64,000 nt of DNA from Streptomyces sp. A3M-1-3 (GCF_024213665.1 NZ_JANAVP010000007.1:62001-126000); one strand, 5' to 3'; counted from the first letter of the stretch, positions 24,745 through 33,509 are shown. The notes: a model not told the origin generated them from the sequence alone. Translations and numbers: made by a program.

Positions 24745-25857
24745 CTAGGCGGTGGGCTGGTGCCCGCCGTTGTCGGTGTACGCCTCTTCCCGGAAGAAGC
24801 CGAGCGAGCGCATCACGGGGAAGTCGTTGAAGGAGAACAGGCAGGCGTCCTCCGACTGGTCGAGGTTGGTGTGTTCGTGCCAGGCCCAGGACGGGACGCA
24901 GAAGATGTCGCCCTGCTTCCACTCGAAGCACTGTCCGGCGATCACCGAGACCCCGTGGCCCTTCGCGGCGGTGTAGATGACCGATCCGGTGTGGCGGTGG
25001 GCCCGGGTGGCCTGGCCGGGTCGCAGGAGCTGCATGTGGGCGCCCATGGTGGGCATGACCGAGCCTCCGGTGACCGGGTTGGTGTACTCCGCGATCACTC
25101 CGTCGTACGGGGATCCCTCGCTGGCCTTCGCCAGGTTGCGCAGGGCCTCGTAGGTCGGCTCCCACGGGTAGGCGAGGAGCGGCGAGTAGGGCCTGGTCCA
25201 CTTCTCCACGCCGTACGGCAGCAGGTTCGCGCCGTAGGTCAGGACCGAGGAATTGATGACCTTGCCAGGTGTCTGGTAGAGATCGGGGTGGACCTCGTAG
25301 AAGCCGGCGTCCAGCGCGTTGACCAGGGGAATGTCGAGGCCGTCCTGCCAGATGACGGGGGCGTCGCCGGACTCGTTGCCGTGCTCGTGCCAGGTGCCGT
25401 TCGGGGTGATGGCGAAGTCGCCAGGACCCACCTTGAGCTTCTGTCCGTCCACGACGGTCCAGGCACCGGTGCCCTCGTGGACGAAGCGCAGGGCGGCGGC
25501 CTGGTGGCGGTGGGCGGTCATGGCCTCGCCGGGGCCCATGATCTGCAGGCCGGTGTAGAGGAGTCCGACGGCGGCGCTGACGTCCCTGCGGCCGGGGTTG
25601 ACGAGCATGACGACGCGTCGCCCGGCGTCGTCGGCCTTGACCAGGTCGAGCGCCTTGTGGACCAGGGGCCGCAGTTCGTCGTAACGCCACAGGACGGGGA
25701 CGGACTTCGGTTGCGGGTACCAGGGCTCGATGTCGTTGGCCACGGTCCACAGAGCGCCGGCCTCAAGTTCGGCCAGTTCGCCGTAGTACGCGGTGAGCTC
25801 GGGGGTGTCGGACACGCGCGCCCGGCCCAGCATGCTGTCGTCCTGCTCGGTGGTCAT
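24745..25857 (-). CDS. Gentisate 1,2-dioxygenase
   Basis: A 370-residue bicupin non-heme iron(II) dioxygenase that opens gentisate to maleylpyruvate. The N-terminal cupin has GPGEAMTAHRHQAAALRFVHEG with the His ligands and GDFAITPNGTWHEHGNE. The second cupin repeats the pattern with RPGQATRAHRHTGSVIY and GDIFCVPSWAWHEHTN. The length fits known enzymes. It overlaps the nitrilase stop by 4 nt (ATGA) and has its own GAAGGAGG site. In the Streptomyces salicylate pathway this step follows the 5-hydroxylase, and the gene order here matches. Confidence 0.93.
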   Translation of the reverse strand: MTTEQDDSMLGRARVSDTPELTAYYGELAELEAGALWTVANDIEPWYPQPKSVPVLWRYDELRPLVHKALDLVKADDAGRRVVMLVNPGRRDVSAAVGLLYTGLQIMGPGEAMTAHRHQAAALRFVHEGTGAWTVVDGQKLKVGPGDFAITPNGTWHEHGNESGDAPVIWQDGLDIPLVNALDAGFYEVHPDLYQTPGKVINSSVLTYGANLLPYGVEKWTRPYSPLLAYPWEPTYEALRNLAKASEGSPYDGVIAEYTNPVTGGSVMPTMGAHMQLLRPGQATRAHRHTGSVIYTAAKGHGVSVIAGQCFEWKQGDIFCVPSWAWHEHTNLDQSEDACLFSFNDFPVMRSLGFFREEAYTDNGGHQPTA

Positions 25858-26888
25858 GCTTCCTCCTTCATGATGCCGGTGGTTTCGGTCGAAAGGGGTG
25901 CAGTGGTGGGTGCCGCATGCGCTGGATCAGTCGCGAAGGTCACCGGGGTGCGCGGCCGGTTGTCGACGTGGAGCTGGAAGACGTCGAAGCGGTTGTAGTG
26001 GCCGACGATGTCGTGCATCTGCTTGGGCTGGATGCACTTGGTCAGGTCGATCTCGGCGTAGACGATGCCCTCGTCGTCGATCAGTGGTTCGGTGACCGGC
26101 CGGCCGTCGGGACCGAAGATCCCGGACAGGGCGCTGCGGGGACGGGCGAGCATGCGCCGTACGTCCTCGTCGTCACCGGCGATGGTGTCGACGATCTCCG
26201 GGGAGATGGTCGAGCAGGCCACGACGGAGAAGACCTTGCCCTCGAAGCTGTGGGCGGCGGTACGGACCGCGATGGCGTCCGCCATGTCGTAGTCCTCCGG
26301 GGCAACCGGCAGGGCGATGTAGCTGGAGGCGTGGACCAGTTCACCCTGGGCGAGGAGGGTGAAGCGCGCCAACGTGTTGGTGTTCTCTCCGCAGGCGAGC
26401 ACGCCGAGCGGCCCGACGGGCGTGTGGTGGACTCGCAGGGAGCTGCCGTCGCCGCCGGTCCAGGTGAGTTTCTCGGCCCAGGTGGGCACCAGTTTGCGGT
26501 GTACGCCGAGGAGTTCTCCGTCCGGGCCGATGGTGAGCAGGGTGTTGTAGAGAACACCGAGGCTGTGCGGGCCTCGCTCGTTGACCCCGATGACGAGAAC
26601 GACGCCGTGTTGGCGGGCCGCCGCCCGCAGTGCGTCCACGTGCGGGCCGGGGACGTCGATGGATGAGCGGTAGAGGCGTTCGAACCACGGGGAGCCCTGG
26701 ACCGGGTTCATGGTCCAGTTCCAGTACGGGTAGCCGGGGACGAAGACCTCGGGAAAGACGATCAGCGAGGCGCCGTTGGCCGCGGCCTCGCCGATGAGGG
26801 CGATCGCCTTGTCGACGGTCGCCGCGGCGTCCAGGTAGACGGGGGCCGCCTGGACGGCCGCCGCGGTGAAGCGGGGCAGGTTCTCCAT
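25854..26888 (-). CDS. Nitrilase (carbon-nitrogen hydrolase superfamily)
   Basis: A 344-residue nitrilase that would hydrolyse a nitrile to the acid plus ammonia. The catalytic triad is visible: Glu47 in FPEVFVPG, Lys132 in HRKLVPTWAEKL and Cys166 in LACGENTN. The CGENTN form, as opposed to CWENxM, occurs in one branch of plant and bacterial nitrilases acting on aldoxime-derived or arylaliphatic nitriles. GAGGAGG precedes the ATG. It sits between the hydroxylase (39 nt) and gentisate dioxygenase (4-nt overlap), so it is part of the operon. A role in feeding salicylate from 2-hydroxybenzonitrile is plausible but unproven; no nitrile hydratase or aldoxime dehydratase is nearby. Confidence 0.9.
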   Translation of the reverse strand: MENLPRFTAAAVQAAPVYLDAAATVDKAIALIGEAAANGASLIVFPEVFVPGYPYWNWTMNPVQGSPWFERLYRSSIDVPGPHVDALRAAARQHGVVLVIGVNERGPHSLGVLYNTLLTIGPDGELLGVHRKLVPTWAEKLTWTGGDGSSLRVHHTPVGPLGVLACGENTNTLARFTLLAQGELVHASSYIALPVAPEDYDMADAIAVRTAAHSFEGKVFSVVACSTISPEIVDTIAGDDEDVRRMLARPRSALSGIFGPDGRPVTEPLIDDEGIVYAEIDLTKCIQPKQMHDIVGHYNRFDVFQLHVDNRPRTPVTFATDPAHAAPTTAPLSTETTGIMKEEA

Positions 26889-26927
26889 CAGTTCCTCCTC
26901 GGGCCTGCTGGTGCGGGACGGTTCATG

Positions 26928-29324
26928 TCAGCGGCCGGCCGCCGCGGGCACGGCGGCGGCCTCTCCGTGCGGAAGCCAGCGCTGGTGCACGGGAGCGGGA
27001 GGTTGGCGGAGCAGCTGGAGGCGGGGCGGGATGCGGTCGGATCGGGCGCCAGGAGGTCTACCGCTGCCTGCCTTCCAGGACGGGGGCCAGGGCGCTCCGG
27101 GGCCGGTGTAGTTCTGGGCTGCCGCGGCGTGCAGGGTCCACAGCGGGTCATGGAGCTGGGCGCGGCCGACGGCGCACAGGTCGGCCCGGCCGGCCAGGAT
27201 GATCGAGTTCACGTCGTCGTAGGTGGAGATGGCACCGACCGCGATGGTGGGGACGCGGGTGGCGTTGCGGACCAGGTCGGCGTAGGGCGTCTGGTAACTG
27301 CGGCCGTACCGGGGCCGCTGGTGGGCGACGACCTCCCCGGTGGAGACGTCCACCGCGTCCGCGCCGGCGTCGGCGAGGGCGCGGGAGATCTCGACGGCGT
27401 CGGCTTCGCTGGTTCCGCCTTCGGCCCAGTCGGCGGCGGAGATACGGACGACGAGCGCCTTGCCGGCGGGCCAGACCGCCCGGACCGCCCCCAGCACTTC
27501 CAGCGGGAAGCGCAGCCGGTTGGCCAGGGTGCCGCCGTAGGCGTCGGTGCGCACATTCGTCAGCGGTGAGAGGAACCCGGACATCAAGTGCCCGTGGCCG
27601 TACTGGAGTTCAAGGGCGTCGAATCCGGCACGGTGGGCCCGTTGGGTGGCGGTGACGAAGTCGATGGCGATGCGGTTCAGGTCTTCACGGGTGGCTTCGC
27701 GCGGCACCGTACTGGCCGGATCCCAGGCGAGGGCGGAGGCCGCGACCAGCGGCCATCCGCCGGTGCCGAGCGGGGCGGAACTTCCGTCCCGGCGGGGCGT
27801 GCTGGTCGCCGCGCGGCGGCCGGCGTGGGTGAGCTGGATGCCCAGGCAGGTGTCCGACTGCCGGTGGACGAAGTCGGTGATCCGCCGCCAGGCGGCCTCC
27901 TGTTCGTCGGTGTACAGCCCCGGGCATCCGGGGGTGGCCCGCCCGTTGGGGCTGACGGCCGTCATTCCCGCGAAGACCAGGCCGGCTCCACCCAGGGCCT
28001 GGGTGCTCAGGTGTACGAGTTCGAAGTCGCCGGGCACCCCGTCGCGTGCCGCGTACAGCGCGGTGGGCGGCACGACGACCCGGTTGCGCAGATGCAGTCC
28101 GCCCAGCTGGAACGGGCGGAACATCGGCGGGACGGGGCCGCCGGCGGGCAGGGCGTGCGGTGTGTCTGCCGCGGCGTGCCAGGTGTCGACGTCGGTGGTG
28201 AATTCCTCGTCGCGTACGCGCAGGTTGTCGTAGGTGACGCGGCGGCTGCGGGTGAGCAGGTTGAACGCGAACTGGTGCGGATCCTGACCGGTGTAGCGGC
28301 CGACGTTCTCGAACCACTCGAGGCTGGCCTGGGCGGCGCGCTGAGTGGATTCGACGACCGGCCTGCGTTCGGCCTCGTGTGCGGCGAGCGCGGCGGGGAC
28401 GTCGGGGTGTTCGTGGAGGCAGGCGGCCAGGGCGAGCGAGTCCTCCATGGCGAGCTTGGTGCCGGAGCCGATGGAGAAGTGGGCCGTGTGGGCGGCGTCC
28501 CCGAGCAGCACGACGTTGTCGTGGCGCCAGGTCCGGTTGCGCACGGTGGTGAAGCGGATCCACTTGGAGTTGTTGGGGATCAGGCGGTGGCCGTCGAGGT
28601 GGCCGGCGAGTATCTTCTCGCACAGCCTGATGCTGTCCTCGTCACTGGCACCGGGCGGGAAGTCGCCGGCGGCGAACTTGTCGAAGCCCGCGCGCCGCCA
28701 CGCGTCCTCGTCGATTTCGACGATGAAGGTACTGCGGGTGTCGTCGAACGGGTAGGCGTGCACCTGCACGGTGCCGAAGTCCTGCTCAGCGACGATGAAG
28801 GTGAAGGCTTCGAAGACCTTGTCCGTGCCGAGCCACATGTAGCGGCAGTTCCGCTCGTCGAGGTCCGGTACGAAAGTGTCCGCGTAGGTGTCCCGGGTCG
28901 CCGACCGCACCCCGTCGCAGGCCACCACCAGGTCGTATTCGGCGGCGAGTTCCTCGACGGGTGGTGCCTGGGTGCGGTAGCGGACGTCCACGTCAAGGGC
29001 AGCGCAGCGCTCCTGCAGGATCTGGAGCAGGCGCTTGCGCCCCAGGGCCGCGAAGCCGTGGCCGCCCGAGGTCAGGACCTGACCCTTGAAGCGAACGTCG
29101 ATGTCGCTCCAGCGTGCGAAGTCCGCGGACATGGCTTCAAAGACTTCCGGGTCGGCCTGCGCGATGCCGTCGAGCGTCTCGTCAGAGAACACCACCCCGA
29201 AACCGAAGGTGTCGTCGGGCGCGTTGCGCTCCCAGACGGTGACCTCCCATTGCGGGGAGAGCTGCTTGGCCAGGGCCGAGAAGTACAGCCCGCCGGGCCC
29301 TCCTCCGATGACTGCTACGCGCAC
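26928..29324 (-). CDS. Bifunctional salicylyl-CoA 5-hydroxylase / flavin oxidoreductase (SdgC-like)
   Basis: A 798-residue two-domain enzyme. Residues about 1-385 are a group A FAD monooxygenase: GGGPGG near the N terminus, the internal DLVVACDGVRSATRD and LLGDAAHTAHFSIGSGTKLAMED. Residues about 400-770 are an Old Yellow Enzyme-type oxidoreductase with FRPFQLGGLHLRNRVVVPPT, LTHAGRRA and GYGHGHL-like QYGHGHLMSGFLSPLTN. This fusion is shared by salicylyl-CoA 5-hydroxylase and 2-aminobenzoyl-CoA monooxygenase/reductase. The gentisate dioxygenase and thioesterase in the operon favour salicylyl-CoA to gentisyl-CoA. The GTG at 29324 follows GGAGGAACGCC; its promoter lies only 30 nt upstream. Confidence 0.9.
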   Translation of the reverse strand: MRVAVIGGGPGGLYFSALAKQLSPQWEVTVWERNAPDDTFGFGVVFSDETLDGIAQADPEVFEAMSADFARWSDIDVRFKGQVLTSGGHGFAALGRKRLLQILQERCAALDVDVRYRTQAPPVEELAAEYDLVVACDGVRSATRDTYADTFVPDLDERNCRYMWLGTDKVFEAFTFIVAEQDFGTVQVHAYPFDDTRSTFIVEIDEDAWRRAGFDKFAAGDFPPGASDEDSIRLCEKILAGHLDGHRLIPNNSKWIRFTTVRNRTWRHDNVVLLGDAAHTAHFSIGSGTKLAMEDSLALAACLHEHPDVPAALAAHEAERRPVVESTQRAAQASLEWFENVGRYTGQDPHQFAFNLLTRSRRVTYDNLRVRDEEFTTDVDTWHAAADTPHALPAGGPVPPMFRPFQLGGLHLRNRVVVPPTALYAARDGVPGDFELVHLSTQALGGAGLVFAGMTAVSPNGRATPGCPGLYTDEQEAAWRRITDFVHRQSDTCLGIQLTHAGRRAATSTPRRDGSSAPLGTGGWPLVAASALAWDPASTVPREATREDLNRIAIDFVTATQRAHRAGFDALELQYGHGHLMSGFLSPLTNVRTDAYGGTLANRLRFPLEVLGAVRAVWPAGKALVVRISAADWAEGGTSEADAVEISRALADAGADAVDVSTGEVVAHQRPRYGRSYQTPYADLVRNATRVPTIAVGAISTYDDVNSIILAGRADLCAVGRAQLHDPLWTLHAAAAQNYTGPGAPWPPSWKAGSGRPPGARSDRIPPRLQLLRQPPAPVHQRWLPHGEAAAVPAAAGR

Positions 29325-29353
29325 GGCGTTCCTCCTAGTGGTTCCTGGGAACA

Positions 29354-29381
29354 AATATACTGTAATTTCCACGACCGTCAA
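29354..29381 (-). promoter_or_regulatory. Promoter of the salicylyl-CoA hydroxylase gene
   Basis: On the minus strand TTGACG (29381-29376), a 16-nt spacer GGTCGTGGAAATTACA-like in sequence with an extra shift of one G, and TATATT (29359-29354), 30 nt before the GTG. It is strikingly similar to the promoter of the esterase at 39903-41441: both share TTGACGGTCGT followed by GAAATT. Confidence 0.65.
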
Positions 29382-29416
29382 GAAAGCTATATACGACCTG
29401 GAGGCCCCCGCCCTGG

Positions 29417-29911
29417 TCAGGCGAAGAGCTCGGGGGCCTGCGGTCCGGCCTTGGTGAGGACTTCACGCACGTCATCGGGCCAGGGCGTCGATCCAGTGGC
29501 ACGGGCAGCGGAGTGAACGATCGACATGCGGCCGGTGGCGGCGGTTCCCTCCCCTTCGCCGCGGACGGAGAAGGCGTAGTGGAGGGAGCTGGTCCCCACC
29601 TTGGTGATCCGCAGTTCGGTGCGGACGGTCTCCCCGAACCACAGACGCGCCTGATAGTCGGCCTCGAAGTGGACCCGGGGCGTGCTGCCGAAGAGGTGGG
29701 CCAGTCCCAGGCGCCGCAGCAGGACGGCCTCGGCCGCCTCGACCCAGCGCACCACGGTGGAGTGGTGGTAGTGCCCGGCCGCGTCGGTGTCGGGCCACTC
29801 GACCCGCCGCTCGATGACGACACTGGGCAAGTTCTGCTCGGGGACGTCCGCGCATCCGGCGGCGCAGCTGCCCGCCGGGGAGGAAGTCTGCTGCGGGCTG
29901 TGGCTGTTCAT
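29417..29911 (-). CDS. Acyl-CoA thioesterase, 4-hydroxybenzoyl-CoA thioesterase family
   Basis: A 164-residue hotdog-fold protein. The core begins RRVEWPDTDAAGHYHHSTVVRWVEAAE, the 4HBT-type region in which the Asp of DTDAAGHYHH is catalytic, followed by VHFEADYQARLWFGETV. The first 28 residues are a variable extension. It would release gentisate from gentisyl-CoA, the step between the hydroxylase and the ring-cleaving dioxygenase. It lies between the CoA ligase (84 nt) and the hydroxylase (92 nt). AAAGG precedes the ATG. Confidence 0.87.
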   Translation of the reverse strand: MNSHSPQQTSSPAGSCAAGCADVPEQNLPSVVIERRVEWPDTDAAGHYHHSTVVRWVEAAEAVLLRRLGLAHLFGSTPRVHFEADYQARLWFGETVRTELRITKVGTSSLHYAFSVRGEGEGTAATGRMSIVHSAARATGSTPWPDDVREVLTKAGPQAPELFA

Positions 29912-29995
29912 GGTGGTGCCTTTCGCCTGGCCGGACGGTGCCGACTTCGGGATGCACGGCAGGTGGGAGCCGAGGACGGGGGTGCGGCAGCGGGT

Positions 29996-31621
29996 CTAGT
30001 CGGCTGCGGCGTGGGCCTGCTTGCGCAGTTCGCTGCGCTGCAGCTTTCCGTTGCTGGTGCGCGGCAGTTCGGTGACGAACTCGATGGCGCGGGGGTACTT
30101 GTAGGGCGCGATGGTCCGCTTGACGAAGTTCTGGAGTTCCTTGACGGTCACCTCGTCGGCCGCGACCTCGGCGCGCAGCACCACGTACGCCTTGACGAGC
30201 ATGCCTCGCTTGTCGTCCGGTGCGCCGACGACGCCGCATTCCTCGACGTACGGGTGGGCGGCGAGCGCCTTCTCGACATCGGGGCCGGCGATGTTGTACC
30301 CGGAGGAAACGATCATGTCGTCACTGCGGGCCACGTACCAGAAGTAGCTGTCCTGGTCGCGTATGTAGGTGTCTCCGGTGATGTTCCAGCCGTCCTTGAC
30401 GTACGTCGTCTGGCGCGGGTCCGACAGATACCGGCAGCCGGTGGGGCCGGTGACGGCGAGGAGACCGGGCTGCCCGTCAGGCACGGGCTCGCCTTCCTCG
30501 TTCACCACCATCGCCCGGTAGCCGGGGACGGGTCTGCCCGTGGCACCGGGGCGTATGTCCTCGTCAGCCGCGGAGATGAACACGTGGAGCATCTCGGTGG
30601 CGCCGATGCCGTCGATGATGCGCAGTCCGGTGGCGGCGTGGAACTCCTCCCACACGGCCGCCGGCAGCGCCTCCCCGGCTGACACGCACCGCCGCACGCC
30701 GGCCAGGCGGTCCACCGCTCCGGCAGCCATGATCGCCCGGTAGGCGGTGGGGGCGGTGAAGAGCACGGTGACGCCGTGTTCCGCTACGAGGTCGGCCAGC
30801 TGTTGAGGAGCAGCCTGCTCGATGAGCAGGGTTGCCGCCCCCACATGCAGGGGAAAGACGACCAGTCCGCCGAGGCCGAAGGTGAATGCCAGCGGCGGCG
30901 TGCCGGTGAACACGTCGTCCTGCCGGGGCTTGAGGACATGACGGGAGAAGGTGTCGGCGTTGGCCAGCACGTCCCGGTGGAAGTGCATGGTCGCCTTGGG
31001 GCGCCCCGTCGTACCGGAGGTGAAGGCGATCAGGGCCACGTCGTCGGCGGAAGTGCCGACGTTGGCGAACTCACCGTCCTTGGCGGCGCAGCGCATTGCC
31101 AGGTCCTGCTCGCCGGGGCCGCCGTACGCGAGCACGGCGAGGCCGGGGGTGTCAGCGGCGGTGAGCTCATCCAGGTAGCGGTGGTCGCACACGGCGACGA
31201 CCGGCCGGCTGATGTCGTGCAGTTCGGCGAGTTCGGAAGCACGCAGCAGCGGCATGGTGGTGACGGCCACTCCGCCGGCCTTGAGCACTCCGAACCAGGC
31301 GGCAACGAGCCAGGGGTTGTTCGGCCCGCGCAGCAGGACGCGGTTTCCGGGTCGGAGGCCGAAGTCCTCGGTGAGCACCTGAGCCACCTGGTTGGCGCGG
31401 TGCAGCAGTTCGCCGTACGTCCACCGCTCCGAGGGAGTCAGCAGACAGGGGCGATCCGCTCCCCAGCGCTCGACGGCGTCATCGAGCAGGCGCTGGGCGC
31501 AGTTGAGCCGGGCCGGATAGACCAACTCCGGCAGGTCGAAGTGGAGTTCGGGCCAGAGCGGGAAGGGCGGGAGCCGGTCACGGCAGAACGTGTCGACATG
31601 CGCAGATGGGGAGAGCTCCAT
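29996..31621 (-). CDS. Aryl-CoA ligase (salicylate/2-aminobenzoate-CoA ligase type)
   Basis: A 541-residue AMP-dependent synthetase. Motifs are ALIAFTSGTTGRPKATMHFH (P-loop), IDGIGATEMLHVFIS (A5), GDTYIRDQDSYFWYVARSDD (A7/A8) and the terminal catalytic Lys in LPRTSNGKLQRSELR (A10). Close relatives activate ortho-substituted benzoates such as 2-aminobenzoate or salicylate. It is the first gene of the cluster, with a promoter 42 nt upstream, and would form salicylyl-CoA in the cytoplasm. Unlike the described Streptomyces pathway with separate AMP-ligase and CoA-synthetase proteins, only one ligase is present here. Confidence 0.9.
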   Translation of the reverse strand: MELSPSAHVDTFCRDRLPPFPLWPELHFDLPELVYPARLNCAQRLLDDAVERWGADRPCLLTPSERWTYGELLHRANQVAQVLTEDFGLRPGNRVLLRGPNNPWLVAAWFGVLKAGGVAVTTMPLLRASELAELHDISRPVVAVCDHRYLDELTAADTPGLAVLAYGGPGEQDLAMRCAAKDGEFANVGTSADDVALIAFTSGTTGRPKATMHFHRDVLANADTFSRHVLKPRQDDVFTGTPPLAFTFGLGGLVVFPLHVGAATLLIEQAAPQQLADLVAEHGVTVLFTAPTAYRAIMAAGAVDRLAGVRRCVSAGEALPAAVWEEFHAATGLRIIDGIGATEMLHVFISAADEDIRPGATGRPVPGYRAMVVNEEGEPVPDGQPGLLAVTGPTGCRYLSDPRQTTYVKDGWNITGDTYIRDQDSYFWYVARSDDMIVSSGYNIAGPDVEKALAAHPYVEECGVVGAPDDKRGMLVKAYVVLRAEVAADEVTVKELQNFVKRTIAPYKYPRAIEFVTELPRTSNGKLQRSELRKQAHAAAD

Positions 31622-31663
31622 GGGGCGGCACCTCAATCTCGGGGCAGCGGGGAGGGTGAAGCC

Positions 31664-31691
31664 AGTATCTCGATAATCTGACGTCAGTCAA
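31664..31691 (-). promoter_or_regulatory. Promoter of the aryl-CoA ligase gene
   Basis: On the minus strand TTGACT (31691-31686), a 16-nt spacer beginning GACGTCA, and GATACT (31669-31664). TGACGTCA directly after the -35 box is a perfect 8-bp palindrome and may be an operator. The ATG is 42 nt downstream. Confidence 0.55.
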
Positions 31692-31723
31692 TCTTTCGCG
31701 ATACACGCTAAGGAATCCGCTGG

Positions 31724-32197
31724 TCAGAGCGCCGGAAGCCGTACCCGCACAGTCTTTCCGTGGTCATGGGGGAGTACTGCCAACGCACCGCCGGCCTCGA
31801 TGACCAGGAGATTGACGATCATCAGGCCACGGCCGCTCTCGGCATCCGGGTCGACTTCCGGCGCGGCGCACAACAGGGAAGGGTCCCCGTCATCGACCTC
31901 GAGCTGCAGTTGACCGCCATCCAGCGTCACGGCGACGCGCAGCCGCTCGGTCACGTCCCCGGCGTGCTGCACGGCGTTGGAGGCCAGTTCACTGACGGCC
32001 AGCAGCAGTACGTCCGCGACGTCGGGGGTAACGCGCCAGCCTTCAAGAACGGCGCGCAGCCGCGCCCGGACCTGGGGGACAGTCGCGACGGTCGGCGACA
32101 GCGCCCAGCGGACGAACGAAAGCCGGGGCGCGACGGGTGGACGGAGGGCTGCCCCGGCTGGAGAGGTGGGGGCGGGTTGAGAGCTGGCGGTGAGCAT
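31724..32197 (-). CDS. ATP-binding protein, anti-sigma-factor-type kinase (RsbW-like HATPase)
   Basis: A 157-residue GHKL-fold protein. The N box is ELASNAVQHAG, the G1 box EVDDGDP and the G2 box ESGRGLMIVNLLV. Stand-alone domains of this type are abundant in Streptomyces and act as anti-sigma or anti-anti-sigma partner kinases. No sigma factor or STAS partner gene is next to it. An operator palindrome lies 112 nt upstream in the divergent promoter region shared with an esterase. Confidence 0.85.
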   Translation of the reverse strand: MLTASSQPAPTSPAGAALRPPVAPRLSFVRWALSPTVATVPQVRARLRAVLEGWRVTPDVADVLLLAVSELASNAVQHAGDVTERLRVAVTLDGGQLQLEVDDGDPSLLCAAPEVDPDAESGRGLMIVNLLVIEAGGALAVLPHDHGKTVRVRLPAL

Positions 32198-32309
32198 GAC
32201 GGGCTCCCGGCACGGAAGGGCGACAACGCCGGGATAGCTCGTGTAACCAGCCGACAGACCGGCTGCATGGATTGGCTAATTTGAGCGTTCCTGATGTCGC
32301 AAGAGTTAG

Positions 32310-32325
32310 TGTTACACGTGTAACA
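32310..32325. promoter_or_regulatory. LacI-type operator, copy 3 (perfect 16-bp palindrome)
   Basis: TGTTACACGTGTAACA, fully palindromic, in the divergent region between the HATPase gene and the esterase at 32499. A related half site, GTGTAACC, lies at 32241-32248. It is the best-conserved copy of the motif in the window. Confidence 0.7.
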
Positions 32326-32498
32326 TGATGCTAAGCGCCTTCCCTCGCCAGCGCAAGGCATTTCGGACAAACGCTGCGAACTTCTCCAGGAACCGCCTGC
32401 CCGGGCAGCCGGACGGGCCTCCTGCTGCCTTCGCACGGTCCTTACCGTCGCGCTCGGCGAGGGCATCACTGGATCACACCGATTGAAAAGGGACGGAT

Positions 32499-33464
32499 AT
32501 GACGCAATCGCTTCCGGCCGAGCTCGACCTGGGATGGCCGCCGCCCCCCTTCCTGGCCCCCGTACCGCCTGTCGTCACGGAAGACGGCGTGCGGCGCTTC
32601 GAAGGAGTCACCTACGCGACCACACCCGGGTACCGGCCCCGCCTGCTCGATGTCCACGTCCCCGCGGGCGGCGGGCCGTTCCCCGTCGTCGTCTGGATTC
32701 ACGGCGGAGGCTGGCTGGAGGGCGACCGGCGCTACCCGCCGCCGACCATTCCCGTCGACCTGCTGCACGGTTCGGTCCTACGGTCCGGGCTCGCCCTCGT
32801 CTGCGTCGACTACCGGCACAGCCTCGAGGCGCCGTTCCCGGCGCAGCTCCACGACGTGAAGGCCGCGATCCGCTACCTCCGGCGATACGCCGACACCTTC
32901 GGCATCGACACGGACCGGATCGGAGTGTGGGGCGAGTCGGCGGGCGGCCATCTGGCCGCGCTCGCAGGACTGGTCAGACCCGACGGCCCTGACGGCGTCG
33001 CGCTGGAGGGCATCGAGGGGGTCGTCGAGGAAGACAGCGCCGTCCAGGCTGTCGTGGACTGGTACGGGGTGTCCGAGGTGGCCTCGCTGCACGCGCAGCC
33101 CTTCCCGCCGCCGTCCCCGTCCGGGATGCTGCCGCCGCCCCCGTCCGGGATGGAGTTCCCGAATCCGTACACCGCTCTGCTGGGCGGCACCGCCGAGGAG
33201 CACCCGGCACTGGCGGCGGTCGCCAGCCCTGTCACCTACGCGGGCGGGGAAACTCCCCCTCCCTTCCTCCTGGTTCATGGAACGCAGGACGGCCTCGTGC
33301 CCTACAGCCAGAGCGAAGTGCTCGCCGAAGCGCTGAAGAGCGCCGGAGGTGACGTCACGCTCCAGCCCGTGGACGGCGCCGACCACATCTTCCTCGGCGT
33401 GGCGGACGTCACGCCGATCGTGACCGACAGCGCCGCCTTCCTCGCCCGACAGCTGTCTGTCTGA
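32499..33464 (+). CDS. Alpha/beta hydrolase, BD-FAE/esterase-lipase type
   Basis: A 321-residue cytoplasmic esterase of the hormone-sensitive-lipase-like/BD-FAE group. It has HGGGWLEGDRR as oxyanion region, GESAGGHLAA as nucleophile elbow, and Asp and His in VHGTQDGLVPYSQ and DGADHIFLG. A Pro/Ser repeat insert (two PPPSPSGM-like copies) lies near residues 203-218. AAAGGGACGG precedes the ATG. It is downstream of the perfect LacI-type palindrome and followed by a hairpin, so it is likely an independent regulated unit. Members of this group include feruloyl and acetyl esterases; substrate not assignable. Confidence 0.87.
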   Translation: MTQSLPAELDLGWPPPPFLAPVPPVVTEDGVRRFEGVTYATTPGYRPRLLDVHVPAGGGPFPVVVWIHGGGWLEGDRRYPPPTIPVDLLHGSVLRSGLALVCVDYRHSLEAPFPAQLHDVKAAIRYLRRYADTFGIDTDRIGVWGESAGGHLAALAGLVRPDGPDGVALEGIEGVVEEDSAVQAVVDWYGVSEVASLHAQPFPPPSPSGMLPPPPSGMEFPNPYTALLGGTAEEHPALAAVASPVTYAGGETPPPFLLVHGTQDGLVPYSQSEVLAEALKSAGGDVTLQPVDGADHIFLGVADVTPIVTDSAAFLARQLSV

Positions 33465-33474
33465 CCGAACGCGG

Positions 33475-33509
33475 GCACCGGGGAGGTCCGCCACCGGACC
33501 CCCCGGTGC
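33475..33509 (+). terminator. Hairpin terminator after esterase
   Basis: A GC-rich stem of 14 pairs with one bulged base (33475-33489 with 33496-33509), starting 11 nt after the esterase stop. Confidence 0.6.

Noticed and set aside
26928..29324. Assignment as 2-aminobenzoyl-CoA monooxygenase/reductase (anthranilate pathway)
   Set aside because: Same two-domain architecture, but gentisate dioxygenase and thioesterase in the operon fit salicylyl-CoA better. Kept as the main alternative.
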